Below the pieces are notes generated by a model. It was not told the DNA's origin. It was given only the letters and a program-made list of their open reading frames with translations, and did not search any database. Below are positions 1 to 7,776 of a stretch of DNA of 64,000 nt, in pieces. The stretch covers positions 158,537 to 222,536 of the forward strand of contig JBLXEV010000008.1 in NCBI GenBank assembly GCA_048262715.1. Reading direction: 5' to 3'. The translations under genes and the position numbers were made by a program. Every line of letters begins with the position of its first letter. Position 1 is the first letter of the stretch. The stretch is from Albirhodobacter sp048262715. Lineage in GTDB: Bacteria > Pseudomonadota > Alphaproteobacteria > Rhodobacterales > Rhodobacteraceae.

Positions 1-175
1 GGGTCTGGCGGAATTGGCCAACCATATCCTCGTGCTCCCATTCCTGTTGCGCGTTCCAGCCGACGAGGCCGCCGGTGAAGACCATCCGGCCCTCCGCTAG
101 AATGCCGTTTGCATAGCCTTTTGCAGGGGTCCAGCCATCCGGCTGCAGGAACATATGGGGGGAAAGAGCGGTCAT
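1..175 (-). CDS. RidA/YjgF-family protein (C-terminus outside window)
   Basis: Partial gene; only the first ~58 codons lie in the window and the stop lies beyond base 1. The protein begins MTALSPHMFLQPDGWTPAKG and continues through a VFTGGLVGW stretch, the usual N-terminal strand pattern of Rid proteins. RidA-type enzymes hydrolyse enamine/imine intermediates to the keto form and ammonia. It starts 15 bases after the thioesterase stop and is read the same way as the SDR and the flavin monooxygenase, so it is probably the fourth gene of that operon. An enamine hydrolase would fit the product expected from 2-aminobenzoyl-CoA dearomatisation; that role is inference. The family call rests on a short stretch. 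Confidence 0.72.
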   Translation of the reverse strand, partial: MTALSPHMFLQPDGWTPAKGYANGILAEGRMVFTGGLVGWNAQQEWEHEDMVGQFRQT

Positions 176-190
176 ACTATTGCTTTCATC

Positions 191-616
191 TTAATCTTCG
201 GAAGGGGAGAGGTAGCGTGCCATCGCCGCGCGGGCCGTGTCGGGCCACGGCTCCGAGCCGCCGGTCTCAAGCCGCGCATAAACGAGCGTCGCCTTGCAGG
301 TGAAGCGGTGTTGGCCGCCACAATGGCAAAGGATTTGTATCGTCGCCGAAGAGGACCCAATGCGCTGAAGCGTCAAGGAAAACTCCAGCATATCCTCGAG
401 CCGTGAAGGAGCATGGAAGCGCACGTTGATCTCGCCCATCGGCGTGCCCGCGCCGCTGTCCCGCCCCATCTGTGCCCAGCTATAGCCAATCGCATCTGCG
501 AAGAAGCGCTCCGTCACGGCGGAGATCATCTCGAAATAGCGCGGGTAGAACACGATTCCGGCGGGGTCGCAGTGGTTGAATTCGACCTGACGGCGCAGAG
601 TGAATGTCTCGCTCAT
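191..616 (-). CDS. Acyl-CoA thioesterase, 4-hydroxybenzoyl-CoA thioesterase family
   Basis: A 141-residue hot-dog-fold protein, the normal length for this family. The N-terminal HCDPAGIVFYPRYF motif carries the Asp that acts in Pseudomonas-type 4-hydroxybenzoyl-CoA thioesterases. The ATG at 614-616 overlaps the TGA of the upstream SDR (ATGA), giving a clear start and translational coupling; a longer open frame upstream only reads through the SDR in another frame. It probably releases CoA from an aromatic or ring-opened acyl-CoA made by the neighbouring monooxygenase-reductase, or rescues CoA from dead-end thioesters. The exact substrate is not visible. Confidence 0.85.
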   Translation of the reverse strand: MSETFTLRRQVEFNHCDPAGIVFYPRYFEMISAVTERFFADAIGYSWAQMGRDSGAGTPMGEINVRFHAPSRLEDMLEFSLTLQRIGSSSATIQILCHCGGQHRFTCKATLVYARLETGGSEPWPDTARAAMARYLSPSED

Positions 617-1368
617 GTCTCGCCTCCGGAAACGGAAATCGCCTGTCCGGTGACCATGTCCGATCCAGCCGCGCAGAGCCAGAGCACCGCCTGCGCGACA
701 TCCTCGGGCGGGACGAGCCGATGCATCGGGTTGGTCGCCTCGAGCGAGGCCCGCGCCTCCACTGCGGTGCGTCCGGTTTTGGCGACGATATTGGCGATGG
801 AGCGCTCGGTCATCTCGGTATCGAGAAAGCCAGGGCAGATCGCATTGACGGTGATGCCCTTGCGCACGAGTTCCAGCGCGAGGGATTTCACCATGCCGAC
901 GACGCCATGCTTTGCCGCCGCATAGGGCGCCACATAGGGGTACCCTTTCAGGCCAGCGGTGGAGGCAATCGCGATCAGCCGTCCCCATGGCTTGCCCTGC
1001 ATAGTCCGCGCGCCTTCGCGCAGGGTCAAGAAGGTGCCGGTAAGGTTCACCGTCATCATCCGCTCAAAGGCGGCCAATTCGGTTTTGACAAAGGGCGCGC
1101 TTTCCGAGGCCCCCGCATTCGCGATGACGATATCGGGCGCTGTCTGCGCGATGGCGGCACTGATCGCGGCCTCATCGGTGATATCGGCCACAACCGCGCG
1201 GATCCCGCTATGGCTGGCCGCGACGGTTTGCAGTGGCTCAAGGCGGCGACCGCAGATCGTGACCTGCGCGCCCGCCTGCGCCAGATGGAGGGCGATCACC
1301 GCCCCCACACCCGATCCGCCGCCGGTGACAAAGGCGGATTTTCCCGCGAGCGGTTGCGCCATACTCAT
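613..1368 (-). CDS. SDR family NAD(P)-dependent oxidoreductase
   Basis: A classical short-chain dehydrogenase of 251 residues. The cofactor motif TGGGSGVG is at about 15-22, NAG at 84-86, Asn109, Ser136 and the YAAAK catalytic motif (Tyr149, Lys153). The ATG at 1366-1368 overlaps the stop of the monooxygenase-reductase, and its own stop overlaps the thioesterase start, so it sits in the middle of a tightly coupled operon. In aerobic aryl-CoA pathways such an enzyme would oxidise a 3-hydroxyacyl-CoA or reduce a cyclic ketone intermediate; its place in the pathway is inferred from context. The second ATG (MAQPL) is an equally possible start. Confidence 0.88.
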   Translation of the reverse strand: MSMAQPLAGKSAFVTGGGSGVGAVIALHLAQAGAQVTICGRRLEPLQTVAASHSGIRAVVADITDEAAISAAIAQTAPDIVIANAGASESAPFVKTELAAFERMMTVNLTGTFLTLREGARTMQGKPWGRLIAIASTAGLKGYPYVAPYAAAKHGVVGMVKSLALELVRKGITVNAICPGFLDTEMTERSIANIVAKTGRTAVEARASLEATNPMHRLVPPEDVAQAVLWLCAAGSDMVTGQAISVSGGET

Positions 1369-3647
1369 GTTGCCATCGCTTTCGCTCGCTCCGCCAGTTG
1401 GTTGGCCTGACGACGACCGCCCTCATAAGGCGCTGGCCAGTCTTGCTCGGTATCGCCCAGCTCAACAGCGGCGTGCAAGGTCCAATAGGGATCGGCCAGA
1501 TGCGGACGCGCGAGCAGCACGAGATCGGCGCGACCCGCCATCAAGATCGAATTGACGTGATCGGGCTCGTAAATATTACCCGCCACCAGCGTGGGAGCGC
1601 CAATCTCGTTGCGCACGCGGTCCGAGAACGGCACTTGGAACATCCGGCCATAGACAGGTTGTTCGGCCTTATCGGTCTGCCCCGAGGAGACGTTGATCGC
1701 ATCGGCGCCCGCCTCTTTGAAGATCCGCGCAATCTCGACAGCCTCTTGCGGGGTTACGCCTGCATCGCCCATCCAGTCATGCGCCGAAATCCGCACTGTC
1801 ATCGGTTTCGCCTCCGGCCACTGGGCACGCATCGCGTGGAAGATCTCCAGCGGGAAGCGCATCCGGTTTTCCAAGGATCCGCCATATTCGTCGCTGCGGG
1901 TATTGGTCACGGGCGAGATGAACGAGGCGAGCAGATAGCCATGGGCCGCGTGCATTTCGATCATATCGAACCCCGCCGCATCGGCGGCTTTCACCGCCTC
2001 AACGAATTGCGATTTGACCAGATCCATATCGGCGCGGTCCATCGCTTTGGGAATAACGTTGCCCTTCATCAGCGGGAGTGCCGAGGCCGAAAGCAGATCC
2101 CAGTTTCCCTCGGTCAAGGGCTGGTCAATGCCCTCCCACGCGAGGCGGGTGGAGCCTTTGCGGCCCGCATGGCCGATTTGTGCGCAAAGCTTCGCGCCTG
2201 TCTCGGCATGAACAAAATCGGCGAGGCGCTTCCAAGCGGGCACTTGCTCTGCCCCGATGCAGGGGCAACCGGGCGTAATCCGGCCCTGCTTCGAGACGCA
2301 GAGCATCTCGGTGAACACCAGCCCCGCACCGCCTTTCGCGCGCTCGGCGTAATGCACGAAATGCCAATCCGTTGGCATCCCGTCTTTCGCCTTATATTGC
2401 GCCATGGGCGAGACGACGATGCGGTTTTTCAAGGCCATATCGCGCAGTTTGAAGGGCGCGAACATCGGGCTGCGGTTGGAGTTTTTGCCCGCTTGCACTT
2501 GGAACCATGCCTCCGCGGAAGCCAGCCATTCCGGATCGCGCAGGCGGAGGTTTTCATGGCTGATCCGCTGCGAGCGGGTGAGCAGGGAATAGGTGAACTG
2601 CATCAGATCAAGCGTCAGGTAGCGCTCAACCTCCTCGAACCATTCTGTCGAATTGCGCGCAGCGGAGGTGACGCGGAGCACCTGTAGCTTGCGCTCTTCT
2701 TGGTAGGATTGCAGCGCCGCTTCCAGCGGCTTGCCGGCGTTGAGCTGATCTGCCAGCGCGATGGCGCTTTCCATCCCGAGTTTGGTGCCCGATCCGATCG
2801 AGAAATGGGCCGTAGCGGAAGCGTCGCCCAGCAACACAATATTCTCGAAATGCCAGTTTTCACAGGTCACACGGGGGAATTGAATCCATGCCGAGCCGCG
2901 AATGTGGTTGGCGTTGGTCATCAGGGGATGACCGCCCAGATGCTTGGCAAAGATCTTCTCGCACAATGCGATGCTCGCTTGCTGGTCGAGCTTGTCGAAG
3001 CCGAAGGCTTTATAGGTTTCTGGGCCGCACTCGACGATGAATGTCGCGGTATCCGCATCGAATTGGTAGGCGTGGGCCCAGATCCAGCCGTGTTCGGTTT
3101 CTTCAAAGATGAAGGTGAAGGCGTCGTCGAATTTCTGATGCGTCCCGAGCCAGACGAAATGGTTCCGGCGCATGTCGATCTCGGGCTGGAACTGATCTTC
3201 ATAGATCGCGCGGGTCCGCGAGTTCAGGCCGTCTGCGGCCACAACGAGATCATAATTCGCTTTCAACTCCGCGATTTTCTCGTCTGTCAGATTGGTCTCG
3301 AAGGCGAGGTTGACGCCGAGCTCGCGGGCGCGATCTTGCAATACCATCAACAGCTTCTTGCGTCCGATGCCGCAGAAACCATGCCCGCCCGAGGTCATTG
3401 ATTCCTCGCCGCGGACGGTTTTCACATCGTCCCAATAGGCGAAGTTGTCGCGGATCGATTTCTCGCTGACCGGATCATTGCCACCGAAATTCGACATGGT
3501 CTCATCCGAGAGCACAACGCCCCAGCCAAAGGTATCATCGAAGCGGTTGCGCTCAAAAATGGTGACGTCATGTGTCGCATCGCGCAGCTTCATCGAGATT
3601 GCAAAATAGAGGCCGGAGGGGCCGCCGCCAAGAATCGCTATCTTCAT
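1365..3647 (-). CDS. Bifunctional aryl-CoA monooxygenase/reductase (2-aminobenzoyl-CoA or salicylyl-CoA type)
   Basis: A 760-residue fusion. Residues ~1-380 are a class A flavin monooxygenase: GGGPSG dinucleotide motif at the N-terminus and a GDASATAHFSIGSG segment near 290. Residues ~390-760 are an Old Yellow Enzyme-type FMN reductase with NRIVVSPMAQY, HAGRKGS, HAAHGYLLASF and a TRSDEYGGSLENR signature. The same fusion is known from 2-aminobenzoyl-CoA monooxygenase/reductase of Azoarcus evansii and is often annotated as salicylyl-CoA 5-hydroxylase/oxidoreductase. It hydroxylates and then dearomatises the CoA-activated ring in the cytoplasm. It is the first gene of an operon running on through SDR, thioesterase and RidA-like genes. 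The RidA gene favours an amino-substituted substrate; this is inference. No CoA ligase is visible in the window. Confidence 0.9.
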   Translation of the reverse strand: MKIAILGGGPSGLYFAISMKLRDATHDVTIFERNRFDDTFGWGVVLSDETMSNFGGNDPVSEKSIRDNFAYWDDVKTVRGEESMTSGGHGFCGIGRKKLLMVLQDRARELGVNLAFETNLTDEKIAELKANYDLVVAADGLNSRTRAIYEDQFQPEIDMRRNHFVWLGTHQKFDDAFTFIFEETEHGWIWAHAYQFDADTATFIVECGPETYKAFGFDKLDQQASIALCEKIFAKHLGGHPLMTNANHIRGSAWIQFPRVTCENWHFENIVLLGDASATAHFSIGSGTKLGMESAIALADQLNAGKPLEAALQSYQEERKLQVLRVTSAARNSTEWFEEVERYLTLDLMQFTYSLLTRSQRISHENLRLRDPEWLASAEAWFQVQAGKNSNRSPMFAPFKLRDMALKNRIVVSPMAQYKAKDGMPTDWHFVHYAERAKGGAGLVFTEMLCVSKQGRITPGCPCIGAEQVPAWKRLADFVHAETGAKLCAQIGHAGRKGSTRLAWEGIDQPLTEGNWDLLSASALPLMKGNVIPKAMDRADMDLVKSQFVEAVKAADAAGFDMIEMHAAHGYLLASFISPVTNTRSDEYGGSLENRMRFPLEIFHAMRAQWPEAKPMTVRISAHDWMGDAGVTPQEAVEIARIFKEAGADAINVSSGQTDKAEQPVYGRMFQVPFSDRVRNEIGAPTLVAGNIYEPDHVNSILMAGRADLVLLARPHLADPYWTLHAAVELGDTEQDWPAPYEGGRRQANQLAERAKAMAT

Positions 3648-3690
3648 GTCGCTCTCCAGTATTGGTCCGGCGGCTATCGAGGATCCGCCC

Positions 3691-3738
3691 CATATTTATT
3701 TTAAGTATGAAGTTAAATTGGCTTTGCTACTCTGTCAA
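3691..3738 (-). promoter_or_regulatory. Candidate promoter and operator of the aryl-CoA operon
   Basis: On the minus strand a perfect TTGACA (3738-3733) is followed after 17 bases by TAACTT (3715-3710), a plausible sigma-70 promoter 63 bases ahead of the monooxygenase start. Just downstream lies CATACTTAAAATAAATATG (3709-3691), which closely matches a sequence over the -10 box of the divergent thioesterase promoter. The shared element suggests one repressor for both directions. Not experimentally supported. Confidence 0.45.
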
Positions 3739-3933
3739 CGCTTAACGCAACGCGGGGTGGCACGGCGGCGCTGGCGTGAAACGACGTGAAAAATGGCTGG
3801 TAAGAGATTGTTTTCGCTGAAAGGCGATCTTTCTCCCCTCGTTTGCAGGATGCGCCGCTTCTCGTAAAAGAATTGAGCGGAACGTGACAAGCCCGCGAGA
3901 AATTTGCGATTCTGCCGGCGGGAAAAGCCGCGT

Positions 3934-3967
3934 TTGACATCTCAATACATTTTAAACATAAATTATG
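3934..3967 (+). promoter_or_regulatory. Candidate promoter and operator of the divergent thioesterase
   Basis: A perfect TTGACA at 3934-3939 is followed after 17 bases by CATAAA (3957-3962). The -10 lies inside CATTTTAAACATAAATTATG (3948-3967), which aligns with the element at 3691-3709 on the other strand over TTAAA-ATAAAT-ATG. The gene start is at 4039, leaving a leader of about 70 bases. Confidence 0.45.
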
Positions 3968-4038
3968 TAGCAGGGCGCAGACCCGTCATGTGCCTCGTCT
4001 TTCGGCCCGATGCGGCCCCCAGCCCGAAAGGACTCCAG

Positions 4039-4458
4039 ATGCCCTTTACGATTTCCAAGCCAATGCGTTTTGGCGATTGCGACCTCACTGGCATTGCCTA
4101 TCACCCCGCGTATCTTTCGATGCTCGTCGATGTGAATGAGGCGATGTTCGCCTCCTTTGGCGTGACGTGGAAAGAGCTGATGTTTGAGCGCCACCTCGGC
4201 CTGCCGAGCGTCAAGATGACGATCGAGTTCAAGAAACCTGCGATGTATGGCGATGTGCTCGATTTCAACGTGCATGTGCGCAAAATCGGCAAGTCGTCGT
4301 TGGATCTCTACACGGTGGTGAAGGTCGGCGAGGATGTGATCTGGACGATTGAGCAGTTGATCGTGATGACCTCGACCAAAGATCACAAATCGCACCCGTG
4401 GCCAGATGATTGCCGCGCAGGGCTGGAGAAATATCTGCATCCCGAACTGGCAGGGTAG
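4039..4458 (+). CDS. Second acyl-CoA thioesterase, 4-hydroxybenzoyl-CoA thioesterase family
   Basis: A 139-residue hot-dog-fold thioesterase starting MPFTISKPMRFGDCDLTGIA. The DCDLTGIAYHPAYL segment corresponds to the active-site motif of the paralogue at 191-616 (HCDPAGIVFYPRYF). The ATG at 4039 is preferred over the upstream in-frame codons because GAAAGGA lies at 4026-4032, the family motif begins ~15 residues in, and the upstream part has no family resemblance. It is transcribed divergently from the aryl-CoA operon and shares a putative operator with it, so a role in the same aromatic pathway is likely. Two thioesterases in one pathway may act on different CoA intermediates. Confidence 0.85.
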   Translation: MPFTISKPMRFGDCDLTGIAYHPAYLSMLVDVNEAMFASFGVTWKELMFERHLGLPSVKMTIEFKKPAMYGDVLDFNVHVRKIGKSSLDLYTVVKVGEDVIWTIEQLIVMTSTKDHKSHPWPDDCRAGLEKYLHPELAG

Positions 4459-4473
4459 GCCAGAAATGCGTTG

Positions 4474-4500
4474 CCGCGTCAGGGGGTGCTCCTGACGCGG
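4474..4500. terminator. Bidirectional hairpin between convergent genes
   Basis: CCGCGTCAGG (4474-4483) pairs perfectly with CCTGACGCGG (4491-4500) across a 7-base loop. It lies between the thioesterase stop (4458) and the stop of the convergent ABC ATPase gene (4524). There is no long T-tract. Confidence 0.65.
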
Positions 4501-4523
4501 TTCGAGGCCCTTGCCAGACAGAA

Positions 4524-5291
4524 CTAATGGCCGAAGATCTGGCTCAAGAATAGCTTCGTGCGCTCATGTTGCGGGCGCTCGAAGAACGCTTCGGGAGCGT
4601 TTTCCTCGACGATCACGCCCTTATCCATGAAGATGACCCGATCCGCGACCTGACGGGCGAAGCCCATTTCATGCGTCACACAGATCATCGTCATGCCGTC
4701 TTCCGCGAGCGCGATCATCGTATCGAGCACTTCCTTGATCGTTTCGGGATCTAGCGCTGAGGTTGGCTCGTCAAACAGCATCGCGCGCGGTTTCATGCAC
4801 AGCGATCGGGCAATCGCGACGCGTTGCTGCTGCCCGCCGGAAAGCTGCCCCGGATATTTCGTTGCCTGATCCGCAATTTTGACCTTCTCCAGAAAATGCA
4901 GCGCGATCTCTTCGGCCTCTTTGCGCGAGTGCCCGCGCACCGACATCGGCGCGAGGATGCAGTTTTCCAGAATGCTCATATGCGGGAAGAGGTTGAAGTG
5001 CTGAAAGCACATGCCGACTTCTGATCGCACCTTGCCGATGTTTTTCACATCGGATGTCAGCTCGATCCCGTCGACGACGATCTGCCCTTTCTGATGGGTT
5101 TCCAGCCTGTTGATGCAGCGGATCAGGGTGGACTTCCCGGATCCTGAAGGGCCTGCAATGACGATCCGCTCGCCTTGGCGCACGGTCAGGTCAATGCCGC
5201 GCAGCACGTGAAAATCACCATACCATTTGTTCAGGTTGGTGATGCGGATTGCCGCATCGTCCTGCGAGATGTCTAGGGGCAGATGGGTCAT
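4524..5291 (-). CDS. Polar amino-acid ABC transporter ATP-binding protein
   Basis: A 255-residue ATPase of the GlnQ/HisP group. Walker A GPSGSGKST at 47-55, signature LSGGQ at 150-154, Walker B MLFDEP at 171-176, and the switch histidine in CVTHEMGFA. It hydrolyses ATP in the cytoplasm to drive import. The matching binding protein and permease are encoded divergently at 6159-7714; the GntR gene lies between, so the transporter is split over two divergent transcripts that share one control region. The ATPase follows the GntR gene by 23 bases and is probably co-transcribed with it. Confidence 0.92.
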   Translation of the reverse strand: MTHLPLDISQDDAAIRITNLNKWYGDFHVLRGIDLTVRQGERIVIAGPSGSGKSTLIRCINRLETHQKGQIVVDGIELTSDVKNIGKVRSEVGMCFQHFNLFPHMSILENCILAPMSVRGHSRKEAEEIALHFLEKVKIADQATKYPGQLSGGQQQRVAIARSLCMKPRAMLFDEPTSALDPETIKEVLDTMIALAEDGMTMICVTHEMGFARQVADRVIFMDKGVIVEENAPEAFFERPQHERTKLFLSQIFGH

Positions 5292-5314
5292 GCGAAGGGC
5301 CTATATGATGAAGG

Positions 5315-5980
5315 TCAAAGGGGTGACGGTGCTTGCACGGGTTTGGCGCGCAGGTAGCTTTCCTCTCCTGCGAGCACGAACCGGAGGATAAGCAGCTCAA
5401 CGTCGGCGCCTTTCCGGCTGGCGAAAGCGGTGAGCATTTGCCGATGGAAGGTGACAAGGATGCGGTGCGACGCAGCATCGCGCAGCGTGGCCATGCGGAC
5501 AGCCTGTATCTGCGCCATGTAGCGCAGGATCGTGTCGCGCAGCTCAATATTCGGGATCGCCATGATCCACGTGCGGCGCAGCGCTTCGGAGGCATTGAAC
5601 AAGAGTTCGACATCCCCCGATTCGATGGTGCTTTCCGAAAGCGCGACGGCCCGCGCCATAGCCTCCAAGTCTTCTTCGGTCAGCGCATAGGTCGCGAGGG
5701 CGGCGGCGCGCGGCTCAATCAGGCGGCGCAATTCGAAGATTTCGAGGATTTGGCGCGGTGTGAGTTCCGGCAGGGTGAAGCCGCGGGTGGAGCTGGCCAG
5801 ATAGCCCTCATGTGCGAGCCGCATCAGCGCATCGCGCACCGGCATCCGCGACACATTGAACTCTGCCGCGATGGTGGTGTCCACGAGTCGGTCTTCTTCC
5901 GCGAGTTCGCCCCGCTGGATGCGGCCGAGATACTCCTCATAGATCACATCTTTCATGTGGCGCTTTGGCAGGTCAGACAT
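5315..5980 (-). CDS. GntR family transcriptional regulator (FCD type)
   Basis: A 221-residue regulator. The N-terminal winged helix includes VSRMPVRDALMRLAHEGYL and is followed by an all-helical FCD effector domain (FELRRLIEPRAAALA). The start at 5980 (MSDLPKRHM) is chosen because AAGGTG lies 5 bases upstream and the longer frame has no domain. It lies divergently to the amino-acid ABC transporter genes. Two copies of AATTCGTAT(A/G)CG at 5992 and 6077 are probable binding sites, so it likely controls itself with the ATPase, and the transporter/PLP-enzyme operon. Confidence 0.88.
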   Translation of the reverse strand: MSDLPKRHMKDVIYEEYLGRIQRGELAEEDRLVDTTIAAEFNVSRMPVRDALMRLAHEGYLASSTRGFTLPELTPRQILEIFELRRLIEPRAAALATYALTEEDLEAMARAVALSESTIESGDVELLFNASEALRRTWIMAIPNIELRDTILRYMAQIQAVRMATLRDAASHRILVTFHRQMLTAFASRKGADVELLILRFVLAGEESYLRAKPVQAPSPL

Positions 5981-5991
5981 GAAACACCTTA

Positions 5992-6088
5992 AATTCGTAT
6001 GCGGTTTACGTCTAGAATTTAGACAGTAACCCACAAAATATGTAAATAGAAACTTTAAGCATAAAGAAAATGTTTGAATTCGTATACG
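5992..6088. promoter_or_regulatory. Two candidate GntR operator copies
   Basis: AATTCGTATGCG (5992-6003) and AATTCGTATACG (6077-6088) differ at one base and are spaced 85 bases apart, close to eight helical turns. The second contains the perfect palindrome TCGTATACGA (6080-6089), typical of the GTATAC-centred sites bound by many GntR proteins. One copy is 12 bases ahead of the regulator start, the other 70 bases ahead of the binding-protein start. Confidence 0.55.
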
Positions 6089-6158
6089 ACTCGTGCCAGC
6101 AATAGGGGCAAGCGCGGAGACAAAACTGCGTAGCCCAATCCAACAACGGGGATATCCC

Positions 6159-6968
6159 ATGACATCCAGAACACGCCTGATGATAGGCTTTGCAGCGGCG
6201 GCGCTGACAGCTTTGACGACCTTTGCCGCGACAGCACAGGAGACGCTCAAGATCGGCTCCTATCCCGCGAACCCGCCTTGGGAATTCAAGAACGAGGCAG
6301 GGGAGTTCGAGGGGTTCGAGGTTGATATTATCACTGAGATAGCGTCGCGCCTTGGCGCCAATATCGAGATGAGCGGCCTCGATTTCCGTGCGCTCTTCGT
6401 TGCAACGGCGTCTCGGCGTATGGATGCGGTGATCTCTTCTCTCACCATCACGGATGAGCGGCTGGAGGCCCAATCCTTTACGCAGCCGTATTTTTCCGGC
6501 GCGCTCGGGTTCGGCACAAAACAGGGTGCGGGCATTGCCAGCATTGAGGATTTGCGGGGCAAGCGGATCGGCTCCATCGCGACCTCCTTCCCAGAGGGCT
6601 GGCTGAAAGAGCGTGAGGCCGAATTGGGCTATGCGAGCTATTCGAGCTATGACAGCACCGCAAATATGCTCACTGATCTGCGCAGCGGGCGGATTGACGC
6701 AGCCGTGAATGACATTGTCAGCCTGCGCTACGCCTTTACCCAGCCACAAATGAGCGGGCTGACGATTGGGCTCGAAGTGCCTACGGGCGATAAATTCGCG
6801 ATCATGATGCCGAAGGATTCCGAGAAGCTCGCGCCGTTCAACGATGCGCTCTCGGCGATGAAGACCGATGGCACCATGGCGCGTATCTATGAGAAATGGT
6901 TCGGCGTGGCCCCCGCAGCGGATAGCCTGACGCTGACACCACTGCCCATTCCAACATCCGCCGAATAA
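6159..6968 (+). CDS. Polar amino-acid ABC transporter substrate-binding protein
   Basis: A 269-residue periplasmic binding protein of the HisJ/GlnH family (SBP_bac_3). A signal peptide (MTSRTRLMIGFAAAALTALT ending near ATAQ) precedes LKIGSYPANPPWEFKNEAG, the standard start of the mature fold, and FEGFEVDII. The ATG at 6159 has an AACGGGGA ribosome site; upstream in-frame codons would add residues ahead of the signal peptide. It delivers an amino acid or similar zwitterion to the permease encoded next. The downstream PLP enzyme hints at an aromatic amino acid such as kynurenine, which is inference only. Confidence 0.9.
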   Translation: MTSRTRLMIGFAAAALTALTTFAATAQETLKIGSYPANPPWEFKNEAGEFEGFEVDIITEIASRLGANIEMSGLDFRALFVATASRRMDAVISSLTITDERLEAQSFTQPYFSGALGFGTKQGAGIASIEDLRGKRIGSIATSFPEGWLKEREAELGYASYSSYDSTANMLTDLRSGRIDAAVNDIVSLRYAFTQPQMSGLTIGLEVPTGDKFAIMMPKDSEKLAPFNDALSAMKTDGTMARIYEKWFGVAPAADSLTLTPLPIPTSAE

Positions 6969-6974
6969 GGCCCG

Positions 6975-6993
6975 GACGGGGAAGCCCCCCGTC
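6975..6993 (+). terminator. Hairpin between binding-protein and permease genes
   Basis: GACGGGG (6975-6981) pairs with CCCCGTC (6987-6993) over a 5-base loop. It starts 7 bases after the binding-protein stop. There is no T-tract, so it more likely stabilises the upstream mRNA or lowers read-through than terminates fully. Confidence 0.5.
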
Positions 6994-7042
6994 TCCTCAC
7001 CTGAGCCTGTCGCAAATCGCATGAGGAATAGCAGAGTAAATC

Positions 7043-7714
7043 ATGGAAATTTTTGATATTTTCTTCAATCTCGACGTGATGCGACGGGCCTTCCCGATTC
7101 TGCTTCGAGGGCTGGTGAATACGCTGCTCCTTGGCGCGGCGGCGACGCTTTTTGGCGGCATTCTCGGTGTCTTGATTTGCCTCGTGCGCCTCTATGCGCC
7201 CAAGCCGCTCCGGCTGCTCGCCGTTCTTTTCATTGATGTCATGCGTGCAATCCCCGTTCTCGTGGTGTTGATCCTCGTCTATTACGCGCTGCCGTTTGCA
7301 GGGATCGTGTTCTCGTCTTTCGTCGCGGCGACGATTGCACTCTCGCTGGTGCTGGCGGCCTACACGGCGGAAGTGGTGCGCGCGGGGATCGAGGCGGTGC
7401 CAAAAGGCCAGTTCGAGGCCTCCGAGGCACTTGGACTTTCGTTCTTCACAATGATGCGCAAGGTGATCTTGCCGCAAGCATTCCGTATGATGATCCCGCC
7501 ACTCGCCTCCTATGTCGTGTCGATCATGAAAGACACTTCGCTCGCGTCTGTGGTCACGATGGGGGATCTGCTGAAACAGGCCACCGATGCGCAGGCGCTG
7601 TTCGCGAACCCAACCCCGCTGCTGCTGGCCGCGATGATGTATATCGCGATCCTTTGGCCAATGGTCCGTTTCACGGGCTGGCTCGAGCAGCATTACAAAC
7701 GTGGATACCGCTGA
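7043..7714 (+). CDS. Polar amino-acid ABC transporter permease
   Basis: A 223-residue inner-membrane permease of the HisMQ family with about five hydrophobic segments. The cytoplasmic coupling loop reads EALGLSFFTMMRKVILPQAF, the EAA motif that contacts the ATPase. It forms the channel for the system with the binding protein upstream and the ATPase at 4524-5291. Only one permease gene is present, so it probably acts as a homodimer. The ribosome site is weak (AGGAAT about 14 bases upstream). Confidence 0.9.
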   Translation: MEIFDIFFNLDVMRRAFPILLRGLVNTLLLGAAATLFGGILGVLICLVRLYAPKPLRLLAVLFIDVMRAIPVLVVLILVYYALPFAGIVFSSFVAATIALSLVLAAYTAEVVRAGIEAVPKGQFEASEALGLSFFTMMRKVILPQAFRMMIPPLASYVVSIMKDTSLASVVTMGDLLKQATDAQALFANPTPLLLAAMMYIAILWPMVRFTGWLEQHYKRGYR

Positions 7715-7776
7715 GGCATTTGCCTTAGCCATCTGACTGACGCGCTCTCGCGCTCCCCTCTATTCTGGAGACTACC

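Noticed and set aside
1398..2687. A 429-codon open frame on the plus strand
   Set aside because: It is wholly antisense to the aryl-CoA monooxygenase/reductase, whose domains and motifs are clear; GC-rich codon bias creates such shadows.
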